Shown: positions 9,724 to 18,907, counted from the stretch's first letter. The stretch is 64,000 bases of DNA from Vibrio crassostreae 9ZC13 (GCF_000272045.2 NZ_AJYZ02000041.1:856903-920902), one strand, 5' to 3'. Numbers and translations are program-made. The notes: generated from the letters alone by a model not told the origin.

Positions 9724-10942
9724 TGATGTGCGCCAGCAGTTTAGCGCGCTAGGCCAATACCATAACGGTAAGCCGGTGACCTTTTTTGATGGGCCGGGTG
9801 GCTCTCAGGTACCTGAGAATGTTTTAGCTTCAATGACCGAATACCTAGGGCATTTTAATTCAAACCTAGGCGGCCACTATTTTTCTAGCCAAAAGACCAC
9901 AAGCTTAATGCAGCAAGCGCGAGAAGCGGCGCAAGCACTGCTTAATGCGGAGTCTTCTGGCAACGTTGTGTTCGGCGCGAACATGACATCTCTGACCTTC
10001 CAACTTAGCCGAGCGATTAGCCGCGATTGGAAAGAGGGCGATGAAGTTATCGTCACGGCGTTAGACCATTACTCAAATGTATCGAGCTGGCAGCAAGCGG
10101 CAGACGACAAAGGCGCGATTGTTCGCCAAGTTCGTGTAGACGAGTCGGATTGCAGTTTGGATATGGCGCATTTTGAATCGCTGCTTAACGAGAAAACCAA
10201 GCTTGTCGCGGTGACGTTTGCTTCGAACACGACTGGCTCTATTGTCGACATGGCAAAAGTTATTGAGCTTGCACATCAGCATGGTGCGCAGGTTTATGTC
10301 GATGCCGTTCATTACGCGCCACATCACTTGATCGATGTTCAGCAGCTGAATTGTGATTTCTTAGCGTGTTCAGCGTATAAATTCTTCGGCCCACATGTGG
10401 GCATTGCTTATGTTGCACCTCAATGGCTACACACGTTAAAGCCTTACAAGGTTGAGCCTGCAACCAATATTGGCCCAGGCCGTTTTGAAACAGGTACGCA
10501 AAGCTTTGAAGGCCTTGCAGGTGTGGTTGCGGCGGTAGATTACTTGGCGCAATTCGGTGAGCCAACCGACTCATTGCGTTCTCGTTTAGAGCAAAGCTAC
10601 GCGCTTTATAATAAGCATGAAAGCCAGCTCAGTGAGTACTTCCTTAAACGCTTGTCTGATCTTGAAGGGGCAAAGCTTTACGGGAAAACAGAGTTTGATT
10701 CGAACCTAAGAACGCCAACCTTTGCGGTTACCTTTGAAAACCATTCTCCAGAGTTCATCGCCAAGAAGCTGGGTGAACATAATATCTGTGTGTGGAACGG
10801 ACATTTCTACGCATTAGGTTTGGTGAAACAGTTGGGTATTGAAGAGCAGGGCGTGGTGCGTATTGGTTGTATGCATTACAACTCGATTGAAGAGATCGAC
10901 TTGCTGTTCAATGTGCTTGAAGGGATCTTGCGAAGTAATTAG
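9707..10942 (+). CDS. Class-V aminotransferase fold, cysteine desulfurase-like PLP enzyme
   Basis: The protein has 411 residues. The fold-type I PLP signature is present: the Schiff-base lysine is Lys225 in SAYKFFGPH, preceded by the cofactor-binding VDAVHYAPH segment (Asp199, His202). The sequence looks like the 'cysteine desulfurase-like' branch of class V. That branch is close to SufS and CsdA but usually of unknown substrate, so I would not call it an iron-sulfur cluster enzyme. It overlaps the dioxygenase gene by 17 bases if it starts at the ATG at 9707; another ATG lies at 9698. The coupling suggests both act on the same amino-acid-like compound. That is inference. Confidence 0.85.
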   Translation: MSFTLNDVRQQFSALGQYHNGKPVTFFDGPGGSQVPENVLASMTEYLGHFNSNLGGHYFSSQKTTSLMQQAREAAQALLNAESSGNVVFGANMTSLTFQLSRAISRDWKEGDEVIVTALDHYSNVSSWQQAADDKGAIVRQVRVDESDCSLDMAHFESLLNEKTKLVAVTFASNTTGSIVDMAKVIELAHQHGAQVYVDAVHYAPHHLIDVQQLNCDFLACSAYKFFGPHVGIAYVAPQWLHTLKPYKVEPATNIGPGRFETGTQSFEGLAGVVAAVDYLAQFGEPTDSLRSRLEQSYALYNKHESQLSEYFLKRLSDLEGAKLYGKTEFDSNLRTPTFAVTFENHSPEFIAKKLGEHNICVWNGHFYALGLVKQLGIEEQGVVRIGCMHYNSIEEIDLLFNVLEGILRSN

Positions 10943-11011
10943 CGAGAAGCCATTAGCAAGAAGTAATTAATAAGAAGTCACTTGCCTTTGCTGTTTGTGC
11001 CTTTAGATCGA

Positions 11012-11062
11012 AAAAAGAGCATGCTTCTCTCAAGAGTATTGAGTAGGAAGCATGCTCTTTTT
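11012..11062. terminator. Bidirectional terminator with a long stem
   Basis: A perfect 16-bp stem (AAAAAGAGCATGCTTC / GAAGCATGCTCTTTTT) encloses a 19-base loop. It lies between convergent genes and has A and T runs on both sides. Confidence 0.85.
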
Positions 11063-11117
11063 ATTTGATTGAGCTTATTTGATCAACGCCAGTTATTCGA
11101 ATAAGCCCTTGATTTAA

Positions 11118-11789
11118 CTAAGACAGGTGCTTAACCAGAGTTGCACCTACAGCGTGCGCGCTGGTTGGGTTTTGGCCAGTAATCACTCGCTCATCAACAA
11201 TCACAAGCTCTTGCCAAGGTTGAACCTTGTTGAAACGCGCTGCGCTGCGAGCAAGAGACTCTTCCAGTAGGAACGGAATGTCGTTGATGGTGCCAAAGTC
11301 GATCTCTTCTTCACGTGTAAAGCCAGTCACCGATTTAGAGCTTAGTAGCTTCTCGCCGTTGCTTAAAACAATCGGAAGCAGCGCCGCAGGGCCGTGACAT
11401 ACTGACGCAATCACACCACCATCTTCGTAATGCTTAGCCGCAATAGCAGCGAATTGCTCGTTGGTTGCTAGGTCTGAAAGCAAACCGAAACCACCTGGGT
11501 AGAAGATAGCATCGTAGCTTTCTGCATTAATTTGGTTTACAGGAATCGTATTGTTGATTCGGTTTTGGAAGTCATCATCAGCCAAGATCTCAGCGTTTAC
11601 TGAATCCCCTTCAATATCGGTTCCGTACAATGGGCCTTTGCCACCCTTGATAGACGCGATGTCGTACTCAAAACCCGCAGCAATGATCTCTTTCAGAGCA
11701 TGAGTCAGTTCAGGCGCGTAAGTACCGTTCGCTTGATCTGTATCGCCTAGTGTTGCGTGGTTAGTTACAGGTATTAGTATTTTTTTCAT
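11118..11789 (-). CDS. DJ-1/PfpI superfamily protein, Hsp31-like
   Basis: This 223-residue protein has the flavodoxin-like DJ-1/PfpI fold. The nucleophile elbow is SVCHGPAALL with Cys131 followed by His132, and the preceding loop is YPGGFGLLSDL. Length and the insertion-rich N-terminus (residues 10-75) resemble the Hsp31 branch, whose members act as glutathione-independent glyoxalases or holdase chaperones. Either activity is possible; the sequence does not decide. The gene is divergent from a LysR-family regulator with 230 bases between them, the usual arrangement for a regulator and its target. Confidence 0.85.
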   Translation of the reverse strand: MKKILIPVTNHATLGDTDQANGTYAPELTHALKEIIAAGFEYDIASIKGGKGPLYGTDIEGDSVNAEILADDDFQNRINNTIPVNQINAESYDAIFYPGGFGLLSDLATNEQFAAIAAKHYEDGGVIASVCHGPAALLPIVLSNGEKLLSSKSVTGFTREEEIDFGTINDIPFLLEESLARSAARFNKVQPWQELVIVDERVITGQNPTSAHAVGATLVKHLS

Positions 11790-12022
11790 GATTCGTCCCT
11801 TTGAGCACGTTTGTTTGGTTTCAGCGTCGTTGTTTAGACATCCGCGTTTTTAAGACAGACATCAGTCTTTTTAATAGAGATGCCGCTGTTTCGTTACCTG
11901 TAATACTAGTAGTAAACCATTTGAGTGATAATATGCCGAATAGACAAAACATTATTGCTATATAGCAACAGTTGAATGAGAATTAGTCGGATGTGAACTC
12001 GTTAGATGTAAACAGGTGAAGT

Positions 12023-12907
12023 ATGGACAGCTTTGAAGGGATTAATGAGTTTGTTGCGGTTGCTGAGTGTCATGGCTTTTCTGCAGCAGCAAAACAACTG
12101 GGTTGCAGTACCAGCCATGTCAGCCGCCAAGTTTCAAGGTTAGAAGAGAGAGTGGGTGTGGCGTTGCTTGCGCGTTCAACACGGATGGTGAGCCTGACCG
12201 AATCGGGTCATACCTATTATCAGCAGTGCAAAGACTTGGTCATTGGGCTGCAACAAGCGAATGAACAAGTCACGTCTCAACAAACTCAGCTTAGCGGTAC
12301 ATTACGTGTTAGTGCTGCGGGTGCATTTGCAGAAAATCATGTTGCGACAGCGCTGATGGAGTTTGCCAAAGATCATCCTGAGCTCACCATCGAAATGAAC
12401 TTCAATACTAAGATGGTTAACTTCATCGAAGATGGTATCGACTTCGCCATTCGTTACGGCCGGTTGGACGATTCAGGTTTGGTGGCAAGAAAGCTCGTCG
12501 ATCGCCCAATGGCGGCCGCAGCCAGCAAAGATTATTTAGAGCAATTTGGTACGCCCACTCATCCAGAGCAGTTGAAAATGCACAGCTGTATTATCGCCAA
12601 CAGTGATCAGTGGCTATTTGAGAAAGAGGGCAAACCGTTAAATGCAGTGCGAGTGCATGGGCGCTGGCGCAGTAACAATTCGAGCGCAGTACTGAAAGCA
12701 TGTGAAGAGGGGCTTGGTGTTGTCTACCTTCCCAAAAGCAGTTTCAATGGCGGCCTGACTAATGGAAAGCTTGTCCCGGTGCTTGAAGATTATTGGGGAG
12801 CAGGAACCAGCAGTTGGGTCGTATATCAAAATCGTCGTTTTTTACCCCAGAGAGCACGGTTAGCGATCGACTTCTTGGTTGCTTATTTTTCGGATTGGAA
12901 TGAATAA
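12023..12907 (+). CDS. LysR-family transcriptional regulator
   Basis: The 294 residues give the normal LysR length. The N-terminal winged helix-turn-helix covers residues 1-60 (FVAVAECHGFSAAAKQLGCS then SHVSRQVSRLEERVGVALL). An effector-binding domain follows from about residue 90, of the CrgA-like subgroup judging by the FIEDGIDFAIRYG segment. It is divergent from the DJ-1-like gene, which is its most likely target. The effector is unknown. Confidence 0.93.
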   Translation: MDSFEGINEFVAVAECHGFSAAAKQLGCSTSHVSRQVSRLEERVGVALLARSTRMVSLTESGHTYYQQCKDLVIGLQQANEQVTSQQTQLSGTLRVSAAGAFAENHVATALMEFAKDHPELTIEMNFNTKMVNFIEDGIDFAIRYGRLDDSGLVARKLVDRPMAAAASKDYLEQFGTPTHPEQLKMHSCIIANSDQWLFEKEGKPLNAVRVHGRWRSNNSSAVLKACEEGLGVVYLPKSSFNGGLTNGKLVPVLEDYWGAGTSSWVVYQNRRFLPQRARLAIDFLVAYFSDWNE

Positions 12908-13260
12908 CCGACGAGGTTTTAAGCGAACAGCCAACAAGATGGAAGTGAATAATTAACGGAATTGAAAAGAGTCGTAATTATCGCTAGCTACCTACTTTAA
13001 GGTCGAAAACAGAAAAGCTAATGCTTACATAGATATACGTTATCTTTTTTTGTTTTTTTTTAACGCGCGTAATAGGAATGAGAGACTTGTCTACTTTTGA
13101 TAACTGGTGTTAGCGATTGAATTGTAGAGAAGCCCGCAACAGTACGATATACTAGATACCATATTAATGTCCCTAACGCGTGATAGATTGTGTGGAAGCG
13201 TTGGCAGGATGTGTTGTTATGCTCCAGTTTATGAAGTGTAGCTAGAGTGCGGAGTTGGCA
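12908..13260. other. Intergenic region upstream of the PAS-GGDEF gene
   Basis: About 350 AT-rich bases between two co-directed genes. I see no ORF, strong hairpin or repeat. It should hold the promoter of the diguanylate cyclase gene. Confidence 0.4.
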
Positions 13261-14511
13261 ATGTCTTCAATAAATTTCGAATCCACGTACGGTGTAATAA
13301 CTATTCAAGATATGAATGTAGTGAGTGTTGACGCTAACTATGCTCGCATCTATGGATACCAATCGCCCGAAGAACTACTTTCTAATATCGATAGCTTTCT
13401 AGATCTAATCTCAGAAGATTATCATGTTCTCGCCTATCAAAATTACCTTGAAACGGTCAGTGGTCAACGCGACCCTCAGGTTCACACCTATACCAATGTT
13501 GATCGCAATGGCAGAGAGTTCACCGTGTTTTCTATCGACCATGTGACGGAGTGGCAGGGAAGACCTGCACTGCAAGTCACAGTGATCGATCTTTCCCCTG
13601 CGATTCAGCTGCAAAATGCGGTGCGTGAGCAAGATAAGATGTATCACGACATGATCATGCAATCTGGGCAGGGCATCTTGGTTCACCGAGATTTCAAGCC
13701 GCTGATGGTTAATCAATCTTGGGTCAACATGCAAGGCGCGGCTTCCATCGAGCAAGTATTAGAGCTGGACTCTATCCTTGAACTGGTACCAAAACAGAAT
13801 GCCGATGGCATCAGCAAGCACTATCACGCGATCGTATCAGGGGAGTTGTCAGGTACTAGTACCGTGGTTGAAAACATTGGCTTTGACGGCGTTCATCGGT
13901 TCTTCAATATTTACGACAATGCGATTACTTGGAAAGGTCAGCCAGCCGTTCAGGTTGTGCTCGAAGATGTGACTCAAAAGGTGATGCTGGAAAAGCAGTT
14001 GGTACACCAAGCGAATTACGATGAAATGACGGATTTGCTTAACCGTAGGGCGATTTATGAGTGGCTGAGAGAGCACCTTGTCTCTGAGACTCACTTAGTG
14101 TGTATGCTGCTTGATATCGATGACTTCAAATCGATCAATGATACCTACGGGCACATGGTGGGTGACGAGGTCATTTGTGCTTTGGCTGATATTACTAAGC
14201 GTAATGTTGAGGCTGTGGGCGGTGTCGCAGGTCGATGGGGCGGTGAAGAGTTCATTGTATTTATCCCTAATGCGTCGCCTCAGATTTCGCGTCAAGTGTC
14301 TGATCAGATCCGAGAGCAGTTTAATCAAACCGAATTTAAGATTGATGAACAGTTACGATTTAATTCGAGTGTCAGTATCGGAATCAGTGATAGCCAAGCC
14401 TGTGAAGACGGTGTCACGATTGATGCACTCGTGAATTTAACCGATCAATCTCTCTATCGCGCGAAAGCCAACGGCAAGAATTGTGTAGACGGAGATGTGG
14501 TTACGCTTTAA
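13261..14511 (+). CDS. PAS-PAS-GGDEF diguanylate cyclase, soluble
   Basis: The 416-residue protein has no membrane segment. Two PAS-like sensor regions lie at about residues 5-115 and 125-245. They are followed by a GGDEF domain with an intact active site (GRWGGEEFIVF) and the DIDDFKSINDTYGHMVGD loop, so it should synthesise c-di-GMP. The inhibitory RxxD site upstream of GGEEF is missing (AVGG at that position). The frame opens with a TTG at 13255, but the ATG at 13261 lies six bases after GCGGAG and is the better start. The input sensed by the PAS domains is unknown. Confidence 0.92.
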   Translation: MSSINFESTYGVITIQDMNVVSVDANYARIYGYQSPEELLSNIDSFLDLISEDYHVLAYQNYLETVSGQRDPQVHTYTNVDRNGREFTVFSIDHVTEWQGRPALQVTVIDLSPAIQLQNAVREQDKMYHDMIMQSGQGILVHRDFKPLMVNQSWVNMQGAASIEQVLELDSILELVPKQNADGISKHYHAIVSGELSGTSTVVENIGFDGVHRFFNIYDNAITWKGQPAVQVVLEDVTQKVMLEKQLVHQANYDEMTDLLNRRAIYEWLREHLVSETHLVCMLLDIDDFKSINDTYGHMVGDEVICALADITKRNVEAVGGVAGRWGGEEFIVFIPNASPQISRQVSDQIREQFNQTEFKIDEQLRFNSSVSIGISDSQACEDGVTIDALVNLTDQSLYRAKANGKNCVDGDVVTL

Positions 14512-14552
14512 CGCCTAAAAGCGTCATCGAAAGCCAATAGAATCGACAACGA

Positions 14553-14586
14553 AAAATGCCCTCAAGTCATCACTTGAGGGCATTTT
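14553..14586. terminator. Bidirectional terminator
   Basis: A perfect 15-bp stem (AAAATGCCCTCAAGT / ACTTGAGGGCATTTT) with the 4-base loop CATC, between the convergent PAS-GGDEF and DUF2797 genes. Confidence 0.9.
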
Positions 14587-14662
14587 AGTTTTTGGCTATT
14601 CACTAAGCGCTTCTAACTATAAGAAACGCCTCTAACTATAAGAAACGTTTAAGTTCTACAAG

Positions 14663-15487
14663 TTATGCCGACACTTCCACTTCGTAAGAACCAAATTTAC
14701 GGATGTTAATCACACCAGTATCTAGGATTAGGTATTGGCCTTTAATGCCTTGAAGTACGCCTGTCACTTCAGGGTTCTTATCAAAGTTATGCGACACAAT
14801 CTTCACTGGGTGCTGTTCAACTGGGTAGCTCAATGAAGTGATGTTTTCGCTCAGAATCTCGATAGCATCATCACCAAACTTCGCTCTGATCTCTTGGATT
14901 TTATCCTCAACCAACGGCAACAGTTCTTTGGCTTTTTCTACCAATTCCATATCGTCGCCGTCGCCTTTAAGCAGCGTGCGCCAGTTGGTTTTGTCAGCAA
15001 TGTGCTTTGCTAACTCAACTTCGATCAGGCCAGAAATCTGACGTGTTTTTACCTTCAAGATAGGCAAACCTTGAGTCGCGCCTTGGTCAATCCAACGGGT
15101 AGGGATTTGAGTGTGACGAGTGATACCTACTTTTAGGCTTGATGTGTTCGATAGGTAAACGAAGTGATCAACCATGCAGTTCTCTTCACCCCATTGAGGC
15201 TCGCGACACGTGCCTTCATCGTAGTGACAAGTCTCTGGCTTCATGATGCACATGTCGCAGCTTGCTAGCTTTTTCATGCACACAAAACAGTGGCCTTGAG
15301 AGTAGCTCTTCTTAGTTTTCTTACCACATGAGCAGCAAAAAATATTGCCGGTGTGAGTGAGGTTGATGGTTTTACCAATCAGAGGGTTTAGCTCTACAAA
15401 CTCTTCGCCTACAGGCAAACGGTAGGTAACCGCGCCATCAAGGGAAGCACTCATCTTTTTGAGTGTTCCTTTTGCTAATAAAGACAT
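14663..15487 (-). CDS. DUF2797 family protein: Cys-rich zinc-binding region plus GIY-YIG-like region
   Basis: This 274-residue protein matches what I know of DUF2797, a family without assigned function. Residues 51-104 contain ten cysteines, including CxxC pairs at 67/70 and 77/80, which suggests bound zinc. Residues 109-165 show the spacing of a GIY-YIG domain: Tyr111 (FVYL), Val-Gly-Ile-Thr at 120-123, Arg131, Gly-Ala at 136-137 and Glu156. The rest of the protein is not recognised. A nucleic-acid-directed role is a guess from this pattern. The gene stands alone and converges on a diguanylate cyclase gene. Confidence 0.8.
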   Translation of the reverse strand: MSLLAKGTLKKMSASLDGAVTYRLPVGEEFVELNPLIGKTINLTHTGNIFCCSCGKKTKKSYSQGHCFVCMKKLASCDMCIMKPETCHYDEGTCREPQWGEENCMVDHFVYLSNTSSLKVGITRHTQIPTRWIDQGATQGLPILKVKTRQISGLIEVELAKHIADKTNWRTLLKGDGDDMELVEKAKELLPLVEDKIQEIRAKFGDDAIEILSENITSLSYPVEQHPVKIVSHNFDKNPEVTGVLQGIKGQYLILDTGVINIRKFGSYEVEVSA

Positions 15488-15790
15488 GACATTACTCGTT
15501 GTATTTTGATTATTATTTCGTCGACTCGATTGCGCTGTGAGCAGGCAGTACGGTTAACGATGATTATGCGATGAGTATAACAAATAGAGCCTGTTTTTAT
15601 ACGCAATATTACTTGATTCTCGCCGTGAATAATCAACAGAAAATACATGCATTAAAATATAGTATGACATTTTGTTCGGGCGTGATATAACGTTTTTTAG
15701 TGATTTATTGGTATTAAGATCACTAATTTATCTAACTTGTTTTTTATCGTGAAATCCCAACTATAGGGATATTAAGCAGGAAGCTTAGAC
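15488..15790. other. Intergenic region between DUF2797 and a diguanylate cyclase gene
   Basis: About 300 AT-rich bases between divergent genes. Apart from their presumed promoters I see nothing in it. Confidence 0.4.
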
Positions 15791-17086
15791 GTGAAGTGGA
15801 TCCATAAGATTGTTATCTTTCTAGTTATCGCAACGCTTGCCATTGTGCAGTATTACCGTGTGAGCGGAAATCGTGTGATAACGGCAATTACCCCTGATAA
15901 ATATGAATTTATCGCGACCAGTGATCAAGTTGATAGGGGAGTCAGTACGTCCCAGTTATCCTATGAAAATGGACAGTACACTCTCGATTGTGAACTTAAA
16001 GAATCTGAGTATCCGTGGCCTTACTGTGGGCTGTCGATTCGTATCAACCCTGACATCACCTCGGGCCTTGACCTTTCTCAGTACCACACCTTTAGAGTGA
16101 ACATTGATTACCATGCGGAGGCTGACTCTAGTGGCCGTTTGAGAACCTATCTACGTAACTACAACCCTGCTTATTCAGTTCCTGATGACGAGTACACGCA
16201 CAAGTACAATGGGATGGAGTTTTCTCCAGGAATCGATGGTGGTGTGATTGAAATCCCGATCAAAAATCTGCAAGTGATGACATGGTGGCTGGCTGACAAC
16301 GACATTGCGTTAGAGCATTCGTCCCCTGAATTTTCGAATGTGAATATGGTTGAGTTTGCTACTGCGTCTGGAGCGAAACTCGGTCACCACAGAATCGTCA
16401 TCCGCAGTATTGAGTTCGAAGGTTCGTATATCACCGCAGAAAGCTTGTTCATGATCCTACTGTTTGTGTGGGTGGGGACGGGCACCGTATTCTTGCTGTC
16501 AGAGTTAAACCGTTCAAGAAAACGCATGGTGATCGCAGAGAAAAGACATCACCACTTAAAGAACGTCAATCGCGCACTGAGAGAACAGAATTTTGAATTT
16601 TCAGAGATGGCCCATCGTGATGAGTTAACCGGAATACTAAACCGCCACGCGATTCGTGATTGGTTGAAAATGCAGTCACAACATGTGAAGCAAGGACATG
16701 GCAAGCTGGGTATGTTGTATCTCGATATCGACTACTTCAAGAGTGTAAATGACAAGTACGGACATCAAATGGGTGACCATATTTTACGCGAGTTCAGCAT
16801 GGTGGTGGGCAGTTCGATCAGCGCTACCGACAAGTTGGTGAGATGGGGTGGTGAAGAGTTCATTGTTTTTTGCCCTGAGACCGAAGCCGGAGAGGCGCAG
16901 ATAAAAGCTGAACGCATTCGATTATTGGTTAGCCAGCACCTTTGGGTTCATGGCGATCCGCTGACATGCAGTATCGGTGTTGCCGAGATGAAGCAAGAGC
17001 GAGTGACAGAGACCATTGCTCGCGCTGATGAAGCTTTATATCAAGCAAAGCATTCAGGTCGAAACCAGGTGATCTTGAGTCACTAA
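15791..17086 (+). CDS. Membrane diguanylate cyclase with a large periplasmic domain
   Basis: The 431 residues comprise an N-terminal membrane helix (about 5-22), a periplasmic domain (about 30-215), a second helix (about 218-240), a short coiled coil and a GGDEF domain (about 265-430). The catalytic motif is intact (VRWGGEEFIVF), with DIDYFKSVNDKYGHQMGD before it. The inhibitory RxxD site is degenerate (SATD). The periplasmic part is beta-rich and ends with a strand pattern (HHRIVIRSIEFEG) seen in galactose-binding-like jelly rolls; a carbohydrate ligand is conceivable but unproven. It is a single-gene unit ending in a terminator. Confidence 0.9.
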   Translation: MKWIHKIVIFLVIATLAIVQYYRVSGNRVITAITPDKYEFIATSDQVDRGVSTSQLSYENGQYTLDCELKESEYPWPYCGLSIRINPDITSGLDLSQYHTFRVNIDYHAEADSSGRLRTYLRNYNPAYSVPDDEYTHKYNGMEFSPGIDGGVIEIPIKNLQVMTWWLADNDIALEHSSPEFSNVNMVEFATASGAKLGHHRIVIRSIEFEGSYITAESLFMILLFVWVGTGTVFLLSELNRSRKRMVIAEKRHHHLKNVNRALREQNFEFSEMAHRDELTGILNRHAIRDWLKMQSQHVKQGHGKLGMLYLDIDYFKSVNDKYGHQMGDHILREFSMVVGSSISATDKLVRWGGEEFIVFCPETEAGEAQIKAERIRLLVSQHLWVHGDPLTCSIGVAEMKQERVTETIARADEALYQAKHSGRNQVILSH

Positions 17087-17114
17087 TCTGAAAATTGTTT
17101 TGATGAGTTTATAA

Positions 17115-17141
17115 GCCACACGTGCATATGTGACGTGTGGC
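17115..17141 (+). terminator. Terminator of the periplasmic-sensor diguanylate cyclase gene
   Basis: A 9-bp stem (GCCACACGT / ACGTGTGGC) with a 9-base loop, followed by GTTTTTA on the plus strand. Confidence 0.8.
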
Positions 17142-17179
17142 GTTTTTATGGTTCTTCTCCCAAAAGCCAAAACAAAAAA

Positions 17180-17196
17180 GGTGGCGCGGGGCCACC
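17180..17196 (-). terminator. Terminator of the DASS transporter gene
   Basis: A 6-bp GC stem (GGTGGC / GCCACC) followed on the minus strand by TTTTTTGTTTTGG. Confidence 0.65.
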
Positions 17197-17223
17197 AAAA
17201 GGGAAAGCGTTTCTTGTTTTTAT

Positions 17224-17259
17224 ATGCCCGTTCAGTGCTTGCTTACGCTGAACGGGCAT
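17224..17259 (+). terminator. Additional strong hairpin between convergent genes
   Basis: A perfect 12-bp stem (ATGCCCGTTCAG / CTGAACGGGCAT) with a 12-base loop, followed by TTTTG on the plus strand. It lies downstream of a terminator that already ends the plus-strand gene. It is either a back-up terminator or the 3' end of an unidentified small RNA starting after 17141. Confidence 0.6.
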
Positions 17260-17340
17260 TTTTGTCTTGGTTGAACCGGGGGAAGTTCAACCAGTTTAGG
17301 GGAGCATTCCTGTAAGCATGCGCTTATAGAACGTTAGTGT

Positions 17341-18711
17341 TTACCAGAAGATCCAAGCGAACAGAGTCAGAACTAGGATACAAACTAGGTTCAACACCAT
17401 ACCGATTCGCATCATCTCTTTCTGCTTGATGTGACCCGAGCCAAACACGATTGCGTTTGGTGGTGTTGCAACAGGAAGCATGAAGGCACAAGACGCAGCA
17501 ACAGCGATCAGTGCAGACAAAATAACTGGCGACATACCAAGTGCTTCAGCGATGGTTGCGAATACTGGCACCAGAAGTGCTGCACTCGCTGTGTTACTCG
17601 CAAATTCCGTTAGGAATACCACGAACGCTACCACGGCTAGAATCGTAAGCAGTACGCCAGCTGTTTCTAAAAATCCGCTTAGTGAGTGTGCTAAGAATAC
17701 GCTGGTTCCTGTCGCTTTTAGAATGTTACTTAAGCAGATACCACCACCGAATAGGATAAGAACACCCCAGTCCGTTGTCTTCTCAACGTCTTTCCATTCC
17801 ACCGCTCTAGAAGCGCCAAGCAGTACAATTGCGCCAATCGCGACTAAGCTATCAAATTTAGAGAATCCGCCAATCATTGCGTTGATTGGTTTACCGAATA
17901 TCCAAAGCGTTACGGTTAGAAGGAAGATAGACAGTGTGATTTTCTTGCTGTTTGTCCACTCAACTGGGGCATGGTCTAGCTCGAATTTGTGGTCAAGCTT
18001 TGGCTTAGTCATCACGTAAAGAATAATCATCGCGATTGGCAGTAAGATCATTGAGATTGGAAGACCTAGCGCCATCCACTCAGTAAAGCTCAAGCCAACT
18101 TCTGCAGCGGCGATTGCGTTCGGTGGGCTACCCACTAAGGTTGCGATACCACCGATTGAAGCACAGTAAGCAATACCCAGTAGTACGAACACGTAGGTGT
18201 TGCGGTCTTCACTTTGGTCAACCTTGTTCATGATGCCAAGAACAAGAGGAAGCATCATTGCTGTGGTGGCTGTGTTTGAGATCCACATTGATAGACCTGC
18301 ACTCACACCGAACAGCATGAACACAGCGACCGACATTCTGCCTTTTGCTATCAGCAGCACTTTGTCAGCTATCGCTTTATCTAGCTCTTGCTTGTTCAGT
18401 GCAGCTGCTAATGCGAAGCCACCTATGAATAAGAAGATGATCGGGTTTGAAAAGTTAGCCAGCGCTGCGGGCGTATTGAACACACCAAACAAGACAGCCA
18501 AGAGTGGAACGAGCAGAGCAGTGATGCTGACATGAATAGCTTCGGTTAACCATAGAACCGCAACGAACACGAGAATACTCAAACCAGTATTGACTTGTGA
18601 TTCGAAAGGAAGGGTGTTGAGCAAGAGTGCGAATAGCGTGAAATTACCAATTAATATCATGCTGTTGCGGGTGAACAACCAGTGTTTCAGTGTAGTAACA
18701 AGTGCCGTCAT
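17341..18711 (-). CDS. DASS (SLC13-type) sodium/dicarboxylate or anion symporter, VcINDY-like
   Basis: This 456-residue inner-membrane protein has about eleven hydrophobic helices and the two re-entrant hairpin signatures of the DASS family, each containing Ser-Asn-Thr: ISNTATTAMMLPL (about 145-160) and FASNTASAALLVP (about 375-390). These SNT motifs bind the dicarboxylate, and nearby Pro-Pro-Asn-Ala motifs (SPPNAIA, TPPNAIV) line the two sodium sites. Length and motifs match VcINDY, the succinate transporter of Vibrio cholerae, so C4-dicarboxylate import with sodium is the likely role. It is a single-gene unit. The nearby malic enzyme would consume imported malate, which is a plausible functional link. 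Confidence 0.9.
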   Translation of the reverse strand: MTALVTTLKHWLFTRNSMILIGNFTLFALLLNTLPFESQVNTGLSILVFVAVLWLTEAIHVSITALLVPLLAVLFGVFNTPAALANFSNPIIFLFIGGFALAAALNKQELDKAIADKVLLIAKGRMSVAVFMLFGVSAGLSMWISNTATTAMMLPLVLGIMNKVDQSEDRNTYVFVLLGIAYCASIGGIATLVGSPPNAIAAAEVGLSFTEWMALGLPISMILLPIAMIILYVMTKPKLDHKFELDHAPVEWTNSKKITLSIFLLTVTLWIFGKPINAMIGGFSKFDSLVAIGAIVLLGASRAVEWKDVEKTTDWGVLILFGGGICLSNILKATGTSVFLAHSLSGFLETAGVLLTILAVVAFVVFLTEFASNTASAALLVPVFATIAEALGMSPVILSALIAVAASCAFMLPVATPPNAIVFGSGHIKQKEMMRIGMVLNLVCILVLTLFAWIFW

Positions 18712-18907
18712 AAGACGCTCCTTTTGTTATCCTCGTTTTATTGGTGCACGACTTCATTGAGTCGTGCTTATTATTTTCGAGGTATATAGCTTGATGTAGG
18801 GTCAGACTTTGTTGGGAGAATGTTACTTAAGTTAATAAAGGCGTGTTGGTGTGTTTTTGTGTAACAGTGGGGAAATGTGAGGCAACAAATTCAAAATGTG
18901 TAGTTTT

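Noticed and set aside
17130..17315. Plus-strand ORF of 61 codons between two convergent genes
   Set aside because: It runs through three terminator hairpins and has no ribosome-binding site or family-like sequence.
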